DNA from: Chelatococcus sp. YT9
GTDB taxonomy: Bacteria > Pseudomonadota > Alphaproteobacteria > Rhizobiales > Beijerinckiaceae
DNA length: 64,000 nt
Direction of reading: 5' to 3'
NCBI RefSeq assembly: GCF_018398315.1
Contig: NZ_JAHBRW010000002.1
Location: 1,038,637-1,102,636 of the forward strand
Of the stretch, positions 1 to 9,429 are shown one piece after another. Numbering within the stretch: position 1 is the first letter of the stretch; every line of letters begins with the position of its first letter. The translations under genes and the position numbers were made by a program. The notes below the pieces were generated by a model. It was not told the origin of the DNA, did no database searches, and saw only the letters and a program-made list of their open reading frames with translations.

Positions 1-515
1 CGTTTCAACCGGACGCTAGAATGAGTCATCGAGCTGCAGGGAAATAATTTTAGTCTATAAATTTCTATACTGGATAATAAATGAATTATCTGGTCTCAAC
101 TCGCGCATTTAAATGTAAGTCGGCATTTTTCTGCTGTGCGGATGGACCAGAAGGGCCGGATCACGAGCGCCAGGGTTTCCACAGCATGATCGACCCGACC
201 AAGGCGAGGGCTTCAGCGCACGTGATGCCGAGAGCTGCCCCGGATGCATTCTTTGGCGATGCATCATGATGGCGCATCAGCGCTTGCCATCTTCTTCGCG
301 TAATGATCACCGCTATCGCTCTCGATCATGCTGCTGCCACGAACAAGAAAGCACCTATCCTTTCACACCGGCAGGACATCTCATCGACGCCGGACTACGA
401 AGAGGGGTTCCCGCGCATGCATTGCGCGCGTCAGCAGGAGATTCTGCACGCCGCACCTTTCTGCGGCTTAAGGAACATGCCAGAACTGCGCGAGGCGATC
501 TGCGGAGTCAAGAAA
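1..515. other. No supported gene
   Basis: Short overlapping open frames occur on both strands, but none has a convincing ribosome-binding site or a recognisable domain. The last 40 bases carry the ribosome-binding site of the response regulator that follows. The open frame of that regulator extends upstream to 303, but that extension does not read like receiver-domain sequence. Confidence 0.5.
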
Positions 516-890
516 ATGGCGGGCTCGACTTTAGCTGGCACACGGGTCCTCCTCGTCGAAGACGAAGCGCTGGTCGCGATGATGCTGGAAGACAGTCTAT
601 CGGATCTCGACTGCCTGGTCGCGGGCGTCGCCTCAACGCTGAATGAGGCCGAAGCGAAGATTGTAACGGTCGATTTCGACGTCGCAATCCTCGATGTCAA
701 TCTCAATGGCAAGCAAACGGACCCCATTGCGCGGGCGCTAAAAGGCAAAGACGTCCCGTTCGTATTCTGCACTGGGTACGGATCGCTTAGTCTTCCGGCG
801 GAGTTCGGTGGTGCACCGGTTCTCGCGAAACCGTTCCAGTTGCAGGAACTGCAGGCTGTGCTGACCGAGGTGCTCCGCGCGAGAGGCTGA
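516..890 (+). CDS. Single-domain response regulator (REC only)
   Basis: A 124-residue receiver domain with no output domain. The acidic pocket is visible as E15/D16 in VLLVEDE, the phospho-acceptor is D60 in AILDVNL, the conserved T/S position lies in FCTGYG near residue 86, and the lysine is K105 in LAKPF. I chose the ATG at 516 because GGAG lies 8 bases upstream and the fold begins at residue 10; the frame is open further upstream without homology-like sequence. It is convergent with the large hybrid kinase, ending 10 bases from that gene's stop. Such stand-alone receivers commonly act as phosphate sinks or relay partners. Pairing with the neighbouring kinase is inference from position. Confidence 0.9.
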   Translation: MAGSTLAGTRVLLVEDEALVAMMLEDSLSDLDCLVAGVASTLNEAEAKIVTVDFDVAILDVNLNGKQTDPIARALKGKDVPFVFCTGYGSLSLPAEFGGAPVLAKPFQLQELQAVLTEVLRARG

Positions 891-900
891 ACCGGCGCCG

Positions 901-3900
901 CTAGCGGGTGCGCGGGGGCAGGTCGAGCAAATCGCGAATGCGAGCCGCAAGCTGCTCGAAGGTGAAGGGCTTCGAGAGGAGTTCGACCCCTGGGTCCAGG
1001 CGGCCATGGTGCACTATGGCATTCCGGGAATAACCCGTCGTGAACAGCACCTTCAATTCCGGGCGCAGCTTGAGCGCCTCGTCAGCAAGGACCTTTCCGC
1101 TTCTTCCTGGCAGAACGACGTCTGTAAACAGGAGGTCGATGCGCTGATCTGTGCTGACGATCGCAAGGGCAGCGTCCGCGTCCTCAGCCTCAAGCACGTT
1201 GTATCCCATTTCGCTGAGGATGGAGACACTATAAGCGCGGACGTCCTGATTGTCTTCGACAACGAGTATGACTTCGCCGTCGCTGCTTTGGGGCACCACA
1301 TAGTCCGCTGCCTCGTCCGCTTCGCCCGTGCCGTGATGCCGTGGGAAATACATCTTCACGCTCGTGCCCTGGCCAACCTCGCTATAGATCGTCACATGGC
1401 CGCCGGACTGCTTGACGAAGCCATAGACCATGCTGAGCCCGAGTCCCGTACCGCGTCCCACCTCTTTCGTCGTGTAAAACGGCTCGAAGACGCGCTCCAG
1501 GACATCCTTGGGCATTCCTTCCCCCGTGTCGCTTACGCAGAGGGCGACGTATTGTCCTGGGATCACCTCAGCGTCGGTCTCCACATAACGATCGTCGAGA
1601 AACGTATTGGCCGTTTCAATCGTGAGCTTACCTCCGCCCGGCATGGCGTCTCGCGCGTTGACGGCGAGATTGATGATCGCGCTTTCCAGCTGGTTCTGGT
1701 CAGCTTCGATGGTCCATAAGCGCGGGGCGAGGACGCCCTCGAGCTCGACTTGCTCGCCGAGCGTGCGATGAAGGAGCTCGGTCATGTTTCGAACGAGGTT
1801 GTTGAGATCGATCGCGCGCGGTGCGAGGGGTTGACGCCGCGAAAAGGCGAGCAGGCGACCGGTCAGGCCAGCGGCTCGCTGGGCGCCCTGAAGAGCCATA
1901 TCCGCGGCGCGTCGCACACGCGCCCCATCTTCCGGCTTGGACCGCCTGATGGTGTCGAGGCCGCCAATGATGACCGTCAGCAGATTGTTGAAGTCATGGG
2001 CGATCCCACCGGTGAGCTGACCCACGGCTTCCATCTTCTGGGCCTGTCGCAAAGCATCTTCTGCTTTCGCGCGTTCTGCCACCTCAGTCGCCACGCGTGC
2101 TTCAAGGCTGGCATTAAGGGACTGGAGCTGTTCCTCGGCCCGGACCCGCTCCTGAAAGAGACGGGCGTTGTCCATCGCGACCGCGGCCTGGGCAGCAAGC
2201 CCGACGAGACGCTCTTCGGCGAGCGCGGTGAACACACCGGGTTTCGAATGTCCGAAAAACAGCCCGCCGATGACCTCGCCAGTCCGAGAGCTAACCGGCA
2301 CGGCAAGGTAGCTCCGGACCGGCAGATGTCCCTTTGGCATGCCGTGGTAGGGAGCGGAATGTCCATAGCGCGGGTCTTTTAGTATGTCGTCCGAACGAAC
2401 GATCCCCGTGCCCTCAAAGGTGGGAGCGAAAACCGCCGTGTTGCGGGGCATCGGGAATTTTTCGAAAGCCGAGCGCGGCGCTCCAGAGAGCGTATAGAGC
2501 ATGTAGCTCTCACCCGCATCGTTGACGACGTTATAGAAGAACGCCCCGAACTCGGCACCCGAGACCTCGACGCAGGCGTCCGTCACGATCTGGACGATCT
2601 GCTCCAGATCGAGATTCCCCGAAATTGCCGCGGCGGCCCGATTAAGCGCCTTAAGGGCCTCCGTCTGCTCCCGCAGCGCGAGCTCGGTTTCTTTGCGCTC
2701 TTCGATCTCGATGACTGAACCGATATAGCCAAGAAAGCGCCCATCTTCGGCAAAGCGCGGCGATGCGGCATCGATAGCCCATCTGTAGTGTCCATCCGAG
2801 CGCCGCAGCCGATATTCCAGGCGAAACCCTTCTTGACGCGCGTTGGCAGCCAGGAATCTCTCTCCCGACCAGACACGATCATCAGGATGGACCGCATTGA
2901 GCCAGCCCTGGCCAAGCGCCTCCTGTTCCTGCTGCCCGGTGAATTCGTACCAGCGGCTGTTCAGGTAGGTGCAGTTCGCCTGGTCATCGGTGACCCACAT
3001 CATGACGGGTGCATGATCGGCCATGTTGCGAAAGCGGGCCTCGCTTTCCCGTAATGCCTGCGTCAGGTCGCGGCGTAGTTCGGCCATATGGATGTTGCCG
3101 TTGACCCGGGCCACAAGCTCGCGAGCTGCGAAGGGCTTCACGAGGTAGTCGTCAGCCCCCGCCCCGAGGCCCTCGAGCTGCGCTTCTTCGCCGGCGCGTG
3201 CCGAAAGCAGAACGATGGGGATATCCGCCAATGCGGGATCGCCTCGAAGCGCAGACACAAGCCCGAAGCCATCCAGCTTCGGCATCATGACGTCGCTTAG
3301 GATAAGATCTGGCCGAGTCTGTCGGACCGCGGCTAACGCAGCCTCTCCGTCCTCGACGGCCTGTACCGTGTAGCCTTCCGAAGCGAGAAGGCGCTTCACA
3401 TAACCGCGCATGTCCGCGTTGTCGTCAGCAAGGACGATGCGCTTCCCAGTGCCGGAGGCAGATGTCCCGCTCGTCGAGCCTTCGGACAAATCGACGCGAC
3501 CTGCGCGCTCCAGGTCGGGATCCGGAAGCCATCTGAGTGCCTCCTCGACATATTCCAGCGCGCGGGTTGCGACGGGAGTGTCAGCGCTGCGGTTGTCCAC
3601 TCGATCGGCTGGGAGATGGTCGGAGCCTAGAGGAAGCGTGATTGTGAATACCGTGCCCCGGTCGAGTTCGCTCGAGGCTCGTATTGTCCCCCCATGCAGA
3701 CGCACGAGTTCCTGAACGAGCGCTAATCCGATGCCGCTTCCCTCGAAGCTTCGACCTCGTGCGCCTTCTACGCGATGGAACCTTTCGAAGAGCCTCGGCA
3801 GCTCGTGAGAAGGGATACCTGTGCCAGTATCGCGAACTTCGATAACGGCGGCGCGACCATCGGCGGCGAGTGCCACCTCAACTGCGATACGTCCCTCCAA

Positions 3901-5370
3901 TGTGAATTTGAACGCATTGGAAAGGAGGTTCAGCAGCACCTTCTCCCACATGTCGCGATCGACAAAGACGGACTGTGGGAGAGTAGGGCAACGAAGTTCA
4001 AGCGCCAAGCCAGCCTTTTCAATCGCAGAGCGGAAGCTCGACGCGATCTCAGCGCTGAATTGACCAAGATCGGTCGGCTGATAGCGAGCCGTCACACGCC
4101 CGGCTTCAATTCGCGAAAAATCCAGAAGGCTGTTGACGAGGCGCAAGAGCCGGCCACCGTTGCGATGTACGACTTCCAACTGCTCCTTAGCGCTCGCCGG
4201 CACATCATCTCGGGCAATCGCCTCTTCCAGAGGGCCGAGCATCAAAGCGAGTGGCGTCCGGAATTCATGGCTTATGTTCGAGAAGAATGTCGTCTTGGCC
4301 CGATCGATTTCTGCCAGCGCCTCGGACCTTCGCCGCTCCTCCTCATAGGCGCGCGCGTTGCCGAGAGCAGTCGCGACGTGGAGCGCAGCGCGCTCGATAA
4401 ATGCACGGTAGTCTTGATCGAGTTTTCGCCGGGCGCTCACACCGGCAACAAGGAAGCCGGCCAAGCTTTGGGGTTGCGCGCCCACGCTGAGCGCCACCAC
4501 CAATGCTTTGTCGGTTGGCTCGGCCCAGGGACCGCCCGGCATCCCAGAGCCAAAGCGCGTCGAAAGATGCTCCACAAGTTCAGCCTGATCGCCGCGAGCC
4601 ACGTTCGCGAACGGCCAGGGAGCATCTTCAGCATCGATGTCGACGTGTTGGGGGGAAGCTGGAGAGCCAGGCTCTAGTCCTGAGGCACCGGTGAGGCGCA
4701 CCTCACCACTGTCCGCATCATACCGGTAAAGAAGACAGAACGGTACGTCCGCGGGTTTGGCAGCAAACATTTCTGCCGCTACAGCGAAGACATCATCCTC
4801 GGACCGGGCCGTCGCGATGCGCTCTGCGAGTTCCCGCAACGTACGCTCGCGGCGCTCGCCAATGACACGGAAGGTGGTCTCGACCACCGCATTGAAAATG
4901 CCTTCGACGCGCCCGTCCTCGCCACGTATGGGGCTAAAAGTGAAATTGAAGTAGCATTCTTCAGTGTAGCCGTGGCGGTGCATCGGCAGAAGCTGATCTT
5001 GCTGCCAGACTCCTTCGCCGGTGCTCTGCACCGTCTCGTAGAGCGGACCGATCGTGTCCCAGATCTCCGGCCACACTTCGCGACCCGGTCGGCCGAGAGC
5101 CGAAGGGTGCTTTTCTCCCGGAATTGAACTCCATGCATCATTGTAGAGGAGCGCCAGTTCCGCCCCCCAATAGATTGCGATCGGGAAGTTGGTACCGAGG
5201 CAGATGCTGACGGCTGAACGCAGGCTTTGCGGCCACGTGTCGATCGGCCCGAAAGGCGTTGACGACCAGTCGCGCGCCCGCATCAGTGCGCCCATTTCAC
5301 CGCCGCCCGAGATGAACTCCGGCGACCGGCTTCCGTGATGTTTTTCAGGGGCTACTTCGCTGTCCGTCAC
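901..5370 (-). CDS. Hybrid histidine kinase with two kinase cores and two receivers
   Basis: A 1489-residue cytoplasmic sensor with no membrane segment. In order I read: an N-terminal PAS-like region (about 25-170), a GAF-like region (190-340), HisKA with phospho-acceptor H368 in ISHEFRTPL, HATPase (about 470-590), a receiver with D693 in LSDVMMP, a PAS/PAC pair (about 775-900), a second GAF (about 920-1070), a second HisKA with H1125 in GGIAHDFNN, a second HATPase (1230-1350), and a C-terminal receiver with D1417 in LFTDVVLP. Two complete kinase-receiver modules in one chain suggest an internal phosphorelay or fusion of two hybrid kinases. The C-terminal half resembles the HWE/PAS-type hybrids frequent in Hyphomicrobiales. 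The signal is unknown; PAS and GAF domains point to a cytoplasmic ligand, redox or light cue. Confidence 0.93.
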   Translation of the reverse strand: MTDSEVAPEKHHGSRSPEFISGGGEMGALMRARDWSSTPFGPIDTWPQSLRSAVSICLGTNFPIAIYWGAELALLYNDAWSSIPGEKHPSALGRPGREVWPEIWDTIGPLYETVQSTGEGVWQQDQLLPMHRHGYTEECYFNFTFSPIRGEDGRVEGIFNAVVETTFRVIGERRERTLRELAERIATARSEDDVFAVAAEMFAAKPADVPFCLLYRYDADSGEVRLTGASGLEPGSPASPQHVDIDAEDAPWPFANVARGDQAELVEHLSTRFGSGMPGGPWAEPTDKALVVALSVGAQPQSLAGFLVAGVSARRKLDQDYRAFIERAALHVATALGNARAYEEERRRSEALAEIDRAKTTFFSNISHEFRTPLALMLGPLEEAIARDDVPASAKEQLEVVHRNGGRLLRLVNSLLDFSRIEAGRVTARYQPTDLGQFSAEIASSFRSAIEKAGLALELRCPTLPQSVFVDRDMWEKVLLNLLSNAFKFTLEGRIAVEVALAADGRAAVIEVRDTGTGIPSHELPRLFERFHRVEGARGRSFEGSGIGLALVQELVRLHGGTIRASSELDRGTVFTITLPLGSDHLPADRVDNRSADTPVATRALEYVEEALRWLPDPDLERAGRVDLSEGSTSGTSASGTGKRIVLADDNADMRGYVKRLLASEGYTVQAVEDGEAALAAVRQTRPDLILSDVMMPKLDGFGLVSALRGDPALADIPIVLLSARAGEEAQLEGLGAGADDYLVKPFAARELVARVNGNIHMAELRRDLTQALRESEARFRNMADHAPVMMWVTDDQANCTYLNSRWYEFTGQQEQEALGQGWLNAVHPDDRVWSGERFLAANARQEGFRLEYRLRRSDGHYRWAIDAASPRFAEDGRFLGYIGSVIEIEERKETELALREQTEALKALNRAAAAISGNLDLEQIVQIVTDACVEVSGAEFGAFFYNVVNDAGESYMLYTLSGAPRSAFEKFPMPRNTAVFAPTFEGTGIVRSDDILKDPRYGHSAPYHGMPKGHLPVRSYLAVPVSSRTGEVIGGLFFGHSKPGVFTALAEERLVGLAAQAAVAMDNARLFQERVRAEEQLQSLNASLEARVATEVAERAKAEDALRQAQKMEAVGQLTGGIAHDFNNLLTVIIGGLDTIRRSKPEDGARVRRAADMALQGAQRAAGLTGRLLAFSRRQPLAPRAIDLNNLVRNMTELLHRTLGEQVELEGVLAPRLWTIEADQNQLESAIINLAVNARDAMPGGGKLTIETANTFLDDRYVETDAEVIPGQYVALCVSDTGEGMPKDVLERVFEPFYTTKEVGRGTGLGLSMVYGFVKQSGGHVTIYSEVGQGTSVKMYFPRHHGTGEADEAADYVVPQSSDGEVILVVEDNQDVRAYSVSILSEMGYNVLEAEDADAALAIVSTDQRIDLLFTDVVLPGRSGKVLADEALKLRPELKVLFTTGYSRNAIVHHGRLDPGVELLSKPFTFEQLAARIRDLLDLPPRTR

Positions 5371-5806
5371 GCGCGGTCCGCCTCACGAATACGGCTGACT
5401 TCCCTCGCTCTCTCGTTTGCTACCATAGGTCATTCCCCCCACTTTTCTAAAGGCTCCACCGGCCAAACCGATGACGGTGGAATCTGTTCCGACAACGCTG
5501 AGCGCATCCCGGGGCTGAGGCCTAAAATCCATTTCCATCGATGCGCATCGTAAGGCTCGGGCCTAGGAGCTGGAGCCTATCGTGAGCGCCTTGGCTCCGC
5601 CGCTGTTCCAGGCGGAGGGTCTGAAAGTTCGTAGATACACAGTATCAGGTACAGGAGCGTCGTACCTTTGGCGGGATATCCATGCGGTGCCGTTTGCCAA
5701 ATTGGTTAACGTTCGGTAGAACCATACAATTCGAGGTGGAGCGTCATGTCTCATAGGGGGTCAGGCACGCGGGCGGCGCCGATCGATGACTGCGGGGGAG
5801 GTGTTT
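5371..5806. other. Intergenic region between divergent genes; possible ECF-type promoter
   Basis: No gene is supported; a minus-strand frame at 5563-5754 lacks a domain and looks like chance. On the minus strand a GGAAC element (5490-5486) is followed after 16 bases by GGTT (5469-5466), about 95 bases upstream of the hybrid kinase. This differs at one base from the EcfG general-stress consensus (GGAAC, 16-17 bases, CGTT). Such a match is expected a few times by chance in 64 kb. Confidence 0.3.
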
Positions 5807-6085
5807 ATGGGGGACTATCCGGATGTCCGGGCTGACGGGGCCAACATCGAGATCGAGCTTGAAAAAGGCTTCAAGATCACTGCCTATGTCGGTGATCCGG
5901 GTATTGCGACTTTGCTCGAGGATCTGTGGAGCCTAAGAGACTGCACCGCGGTCCGTATCGCCAAGATCCAAAGGGACCTTAAGAAAATTGGTCCGGGCCC
6001 TCTGCGGGACCGCGAACTCCAAGATCTTTTGGCTGGGCTTCGGCGGCAGATCGATGAGTTCGAGGCTTCTGTGCAGACGCACTAG
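5807..6085 (+). CDS. Small hypothetical protein
   Basis: A 92-residue acidic/basic mixed protein with no membrane segment and no domain I recognise. I start it at 5807 because a strong purine-rich site (GGGGGAGG at 5793-5800) precedes that ATG; an in-frame ATG at 5786 lies upstream of the site. The C-terminal half (about residues 45-90) is heptad-like, rich in L, I, R and D, and probably helical. The gene stands alone between the kinase and the recombinase pair. The clear ribosome site and codon use support a real gene; its function is unknown. Confidence 0.65.
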   Translation: MGDYPDVRADGANIEIELEKGFKITAYVGDPGIATLLEDLWSLRDCTAVRIAKIQRDLKKIGPGPLRDRELQDLLAGLRRQIDEFEASVQTH

Positions 6086-6408
6086 GTTGAGCATCCTGTT
6101 GAACCCGGTTATCTGCCTCCCACGTTTTATGCCACGAGTTTCATGATGACGTCATTGTCCGCATATTCTCGCGGCACCCGCGCGCTCGCAAGCTTCATCG
6201 AGTAAAGCAGCGCTCATCATGTCGAAAACCCGCGTAGATCGATCGTCGACACCGGACAGGTAATCCGTGAGTGGTCTTGCTCCGCCCGTGACCATGAACG
6301 CCGGAGTGAACGGCGAGCGCCTTGAAGAACTTGCTAGCCGCGGCGGTCAGCGTCGTCACGACTTGCGTGTGTACGACCGTTGGACTTCATCCCTCTGATG
6401 ACAGGGTG
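6086..6408. other. Intergenic region without supported gene
   Basis: Nothing convincing. A 23-codon minus-strand frame (6127-6198) reads like the end of a small protein but has no ribosome site and is not called. Confidence 0.5.
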
Positions 6409-7008
6409 TCAGAAAAAATCTCGTCGCGTGCCGAGTCGTCTGTAGAGAGTGGTACGGTTGATTCCAAGCTGCATGCAGATCTCAGCCAGCGCCATCTTTT
6501 CGTTTCGGAGACGCTGAACGGCATGGCGCAGCTCATCGTCGGTGAGCTTTCTAGGCCGGCCTCCGACCTTGCCGTTGGCACGTGCGGCGTGCAGTCCCTG
6601 CTTTGTCCGGCCGGAGTTGATTGCACGCTGAAGCCGCACGAGTGCGAGGAGGGCGGTCACCAAGCCGTTCCCTTGGAGAAAATCGATGTTGGCAGCTGGG
6701 TCTGCAGCCAGTCGGAGCTCAGCGTTGCGCGTCGCGAGCCCCTCAAGAAATTGCTCGAGGTCATCCAAGCTCCCCGCCACGGCGCGCAGGTCGTACAGCA
6801 CCAGAGTGTCGTTTGGCCTTAGATGAGCAAGGCAATCGTCGAGGCCCGGGTGGGAAGCCCCTGTCACGCTAAGGTCATCGCTCCAAATGCTCTCCGTCGG
6901 CACGCCGAAGGATCGAAGCGCTTGCCATTGTCTGAAGCCCGGGAAAGACCAATCGGGGTCTGAGCAGACATAGCCAACAAGAGGGGACGCGAGCGAAGCG
7001 ACTTCCAT
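6409..7008 (-). CDS. Divergent serine recombinase (resolvase/invertase family), probably inactive
   Basis: A 199-residue protein laid out like Tn3-type resolvases and invertases: an N-terminal fold beginning VGYVCSDPDW, the hydrophobic core strand DTLVLYDL near residue 90, a long E helix near 115-140 (ALVRLQRAINSGRTKQGL), then a GGRPRKLTDDEL hinge and a C-terminal helix-turn-helix (about 165-195, IGINRTTLYRR-like). In active members the first strand carries a YxRVS motif and the core carries RxxR; here the arginine before the serine is replaced by cysteine and LDRLGRS reads as DLRAVAGS. Catalysis is therefore doubtful, while DNA binding looks intact. It is divergent from a second recombinase-like gene 39 bases away, which suggests they function as a pair. 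Confidence 0.8.
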   Translation of the reverse strand: MEVASLASPLVGYVCSDPDWSFPGFRQWQALRSFGVPTESIWSDDLSVTGASHPGLDDCLAHLRPNDTLVLYDLRAVAGSLDDLEQFLEGLATRNAELRLAADPAANIDFLQGNGLVTALLALVRLQRAINSGRTKQGLHAARANGKVGGRPRKLTDDELRHAVQRLRNEKMALAEICMQLGINRTTLYRRLGTRRDFF

Positions 7009-7047
7009 GTACTATTCACGCTACCGACTGGGGTGGGCCGTTATCAG

Positions 7048-7494
7048 ATGACGCAACGAGCAGCAATTTACGCAAAACGACAGGTGGGCGTTCCCGCGCG
7101 GTCTCAGGAAACACGCCTTCGCGAGTCGCTCCCACCGAATGCAAGACGATTCGAGATCGTTGCTATCCTTCTCGAAACCCGAGGGAAGGCTCGGCCTCTT
7201 CGCGCACGCGTCCTCGAGATGGCTGAAAGCGGTGCGATCGCTACGCTATTCATTCCAACCATCGCGGACCTTTCAGAATCGGTCGAAGAGGCCGTTCACG
7301 TGCTCGGTGATCTGCGTGACCGCGGAATCACCGTTATAAATTTTACGGGGGAATCGATTGAGGCGCCAGCATTGCCGCTGAACGCGCTTCTCCATGTGAA
7401 TGACGCACTACAGCGGTTTCGGAAATCCCTGCTAAGCGATCGGGTTTCTGATGGCATGCACAAGGCCAAACGCGAGCGCAGCTCGAAAGCGTAA
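7048..7494 (+). CDS. Resolvase-like N-terminal domain protein without catalytic serine
   Basis: A 148-residue protein that follows the fold of the serine recombinase catalytic domain: opening strand AAIYAKRQVG, core strand ATLFIPTIADLSESVEEA, then a D/R-rich turn with the DRGITVINF strand typical of the family. The catalytic serine position in the opening strand is occupied by other residues, and the usual RLGRS segment reads as DLSES, so DNA cleavage is unlikely. It ends shortly after the E helix and has no helix-turn-helix, unlike its divergent neighbour. I prefer ATG 7048 over the in-frame GTG at 7033; a GGGGTGGG stretch precedes it. It could be a truncated relic or a partner that dimerises with the divergent protein. 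Family assignment is moderately sure, function unknown. Confidence 0.65.
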   Translation: MTQRAAIYAKRQVGVPARSQETRLRESLPPNARRFEIVAILLETRGKARPLRARVLEMAESGAIATLFIPTIADLSESVEEAVHVLGDLRDRGITVINFTGESIEAPALPLNALLHVNDALQRFRKSLLSDRVSDGMHKAKRERSSKA

Positions 7495-7758
7495 ACCTTA
7501 TCAGATCGTTAACGGCGACCTGCAGACTTCGTCATTTTTGCAACACCCAGTCCCAAACAGTGCTCCACGATAAGCGCGTGCTTGAACAGATCCAAAGTGT
7601 CTAGCATGGTAGTGATGCGTCGGGGGCACCCGTTACGCGTCACGGGCTAAACCGCTGGCACGAGCTCATCGGGCAAGTGATCAGAGGATGGCTCAGAAAA
7701 CGGGGAAAAGGGCAAATAAAGCCTGCTCCCAATGGGTCTCGATTTTTTGGAGGTCAGA

Positions 7759-9117
7759 ATGAAGCTCGTTAAGAGCCTTCTACTCGGTAGCGCTGCAGGC
7801 TTCGCCGCGGTTGCCGGGGCTCAAGCCGCAGATCTTCCCATGACGAAGGCTGCGCCGGTTGACTATGTTCGCGTTTGCTCGGTCCACGGCGCGGGCTTCT
7901 TCTACATTCCCGGCAGCGACACCTGCATCAAGATCGGTGGTCGTGTTCGTGCCGAGTTCCAGTACCAGGAGCCGCTGAACAACGGCGCCGGCGAGGGTCG
8001 TTATCGTGACGCCACCGGCTTCCGTGGCCGTGGTCAGCTCGACGTCGATGCTCGCACGTCCTCCGAGTGGGGCACGGTCCGTGCGTTCTTCCGCTTCCAG
8101 CTGACGCGTGACTCCGGTGTGTACCGCGCAACCTATGCTGGTCCGCAGAACAGCGTCACGAACTCGAACTTGGATAAGGCCTTCATCCAGTTTGCGGGCT
8201 TCACGGCCGGTGTCGCGCAGTCGTTCTTCGACTTCTATGCTGAGTCGCTGAACTGGGGCACGGCCAACGGCGTTCTGCCTGGCTCCGACCAGGGCGCTAC
8301 CCAGCTTCTCGCCTACACCGCGACCTTCGGTTCAGGCTTCTCGGCGACAATCTCGATCGAAGATCGCAACCAGCGTGCGATCGCCGGGGGCGTGGCCACT
8401 CCTCGTGGCTATTATAATGTCTATGACAGCGCTGGTCAGCGCATGCCCGACGTCGTCGGCGTACTGCGTGTTGATCAGGGTTGGGGTTCTGCCCAGTTGT
8501 CGGGTGTTGTTCGTCAGTTGAACTCAGGCCTTCTTGATTACAACTACGGCAATTTCGTCGGTACCAGCCGCGTTGACAACAAGTATGGCTACGCCGTTCA
8601 GGCCGGCGTGAAGATCAACCTGCCGATGCTCGCCGCTGGCGATCAGCTCTGGTTGGAGGCTGCTTATGCTGAAGGCGCGCTGAGCTACCTCGGCGTGACT
8701 GGTTCGCCCCAAGTTGGCGGACTTGCTGGTTACCTGCCGGTCTCTGACTATGTCATTCCGACCTACGCTGCGGTGGCCAATGATCCTTATGCCACCGGTG
8801 GCATCAAGCTGACCAAGGGTTGGAACGTCCTCGGTGCTTTCCTGCACTACTGGACTCCTAGCCTGCGTTCGACCCTCTGGGGCAGCTACACGGCGGTCGA
8901 CTATCCAGGTCAGGTCGTCGCTGGCGGTGTCTATCGCGACTTCAAGGTCTTCCAGGCAGCTTCGGCTTTGATCTGGTCGCCGGTGAAGGCGATGGATATC
9001 GGTGTGGAAGTGCTCTACGCCAAGTATGATGCCAAGCGTAACTGGGCGACACCCGTTGGTCTGAAGGGCTCCGAAGATCAGTGGCAGGGTCGTATCCGCT
9101 TCCAGCGCGATTTCTGA
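7759..9117 (+). CDS. Major outer-membrane porin (rhizobial Omp2b/porin family)
   Basis: A 452-residue outer-membrane beta-barrel. It starts with a signal peptide (MKLVKSLLLGSAAGFAAVAG, cleaved after AQA), then a mature start AADLPMTKAAPVDYVRVC, and a cysteine pair (C near 40 and in SDTCIKIGG) typical of the porin_2 family of Brucella, Bradyrhizobium and Methylobacterium. Alternating amphipathic strands fill the body and the protein ends RIRFQRDF, with the terminal phenylalanine required for BAM recognition. I chose ATG 7759 because GGAGG lies 7-8 bases upstream and the signal peptide begins there; a longer frame starts at 7732. It is monocistronic, closed by a strong terminator at 9147. Its role is general diffusion of small hydrophilic solutes. 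Confidence 0.95.
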   Translation: MKLVKSLLLGSAAGFAAVAGAQAADLPMTKAAPVDYVRVCSVHGAGFFYIPGSDTCIKIGGRVRAEFQYQEPLNNGAGEGRYRDATGFRGRGQLDVDARTSSEWGTVRAFFRFQLTRDSGVYRATYAGPQNSVTNSNLDKAFIQFAGFTAGVAQSFFDFYAESLNWGTANGVLPGSDQGATQLLAYTATFGSGFSATISIEDRNQRAIAGGVATPRGYYNVYDSAGQRMPDVVGVLRVDQGWGSAQLSGVVRQLNSGLLDYNYGNFVGTSRVDNKYGYAVQAGVKINLPMLAAGDQLWLEAAYAEGALSYLGVTGSPQVGGLAGYLPVSDYVIPTYAAVANDPYATGGIKLTKGWNVLGAFLHYWTPSLRSTLWGSYTAVDYPGQVVAGGVYRDFKVFQAASALIWSPVKAMDIGVEVLYAKYDAKRNWATPVGLKGSEDQWQGRIRFQRDF

Positions 9118-9146
9118 TCCCGTCTGAACTCTCTGAGTTTAGGAAG

Positions 9147-9179
9147 CCCCGGTGCTACGCACCGGGGTTTTTGTTTTTT
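9147..9179 (+). terminator. Rho-independent terminator of the porin gene
   Basis: A perfect 8-base-pair stem (CCCCGGTG 9147-9154, CACCGGGG 9160-9167) with a 5-base loop, followed by a run of Ts interrupted by one G (9168-9179). It begins 30 bases after the porin stop codon. Confidence 0.93.
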
Positions 9180-9429
9180 CTCGTCCGTGTTGACGGCTCC
9201 GCTCAGTTGGACAGGCGCTGGCGCCGGGATATCCGACCTGCGAGGAGCGCTATATCGGGGCTCGGTCCCCGGCATCTCTAAGCCCCGATGTCTGAGAATC
9301 CGCGGCAAATACTCCGGCGGGGTTCTGCGCCTATGCTCATTCGTATCGGATCTTGTGGGGACCACCTTGGAGGCATGGTTCCTGCTGCATGCCGAGCCCG
9401 GGGCGTAGAAGACTTTCACCACTGAGCGG
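9180..9429. other. Spacer with no gene
   Basis: Between the porin terminator and the broken GyrI-like gene I see no supported gene and no clear regulatory site. Frame 1 is closed by a TAG at 9406, just upstream of the pseudogene start. Confidence 0.4.

Noticed and set aside
5563-5754. A 63-codon minus-strand frame
   Set aside because: No ribosome site, no domain, and it lies in the promoter area of the flanking genes.
6127-6198. A 23-codon minus-strand frame reading like a small protein
   Set aside because: No ribosome-binding site and too short to support.
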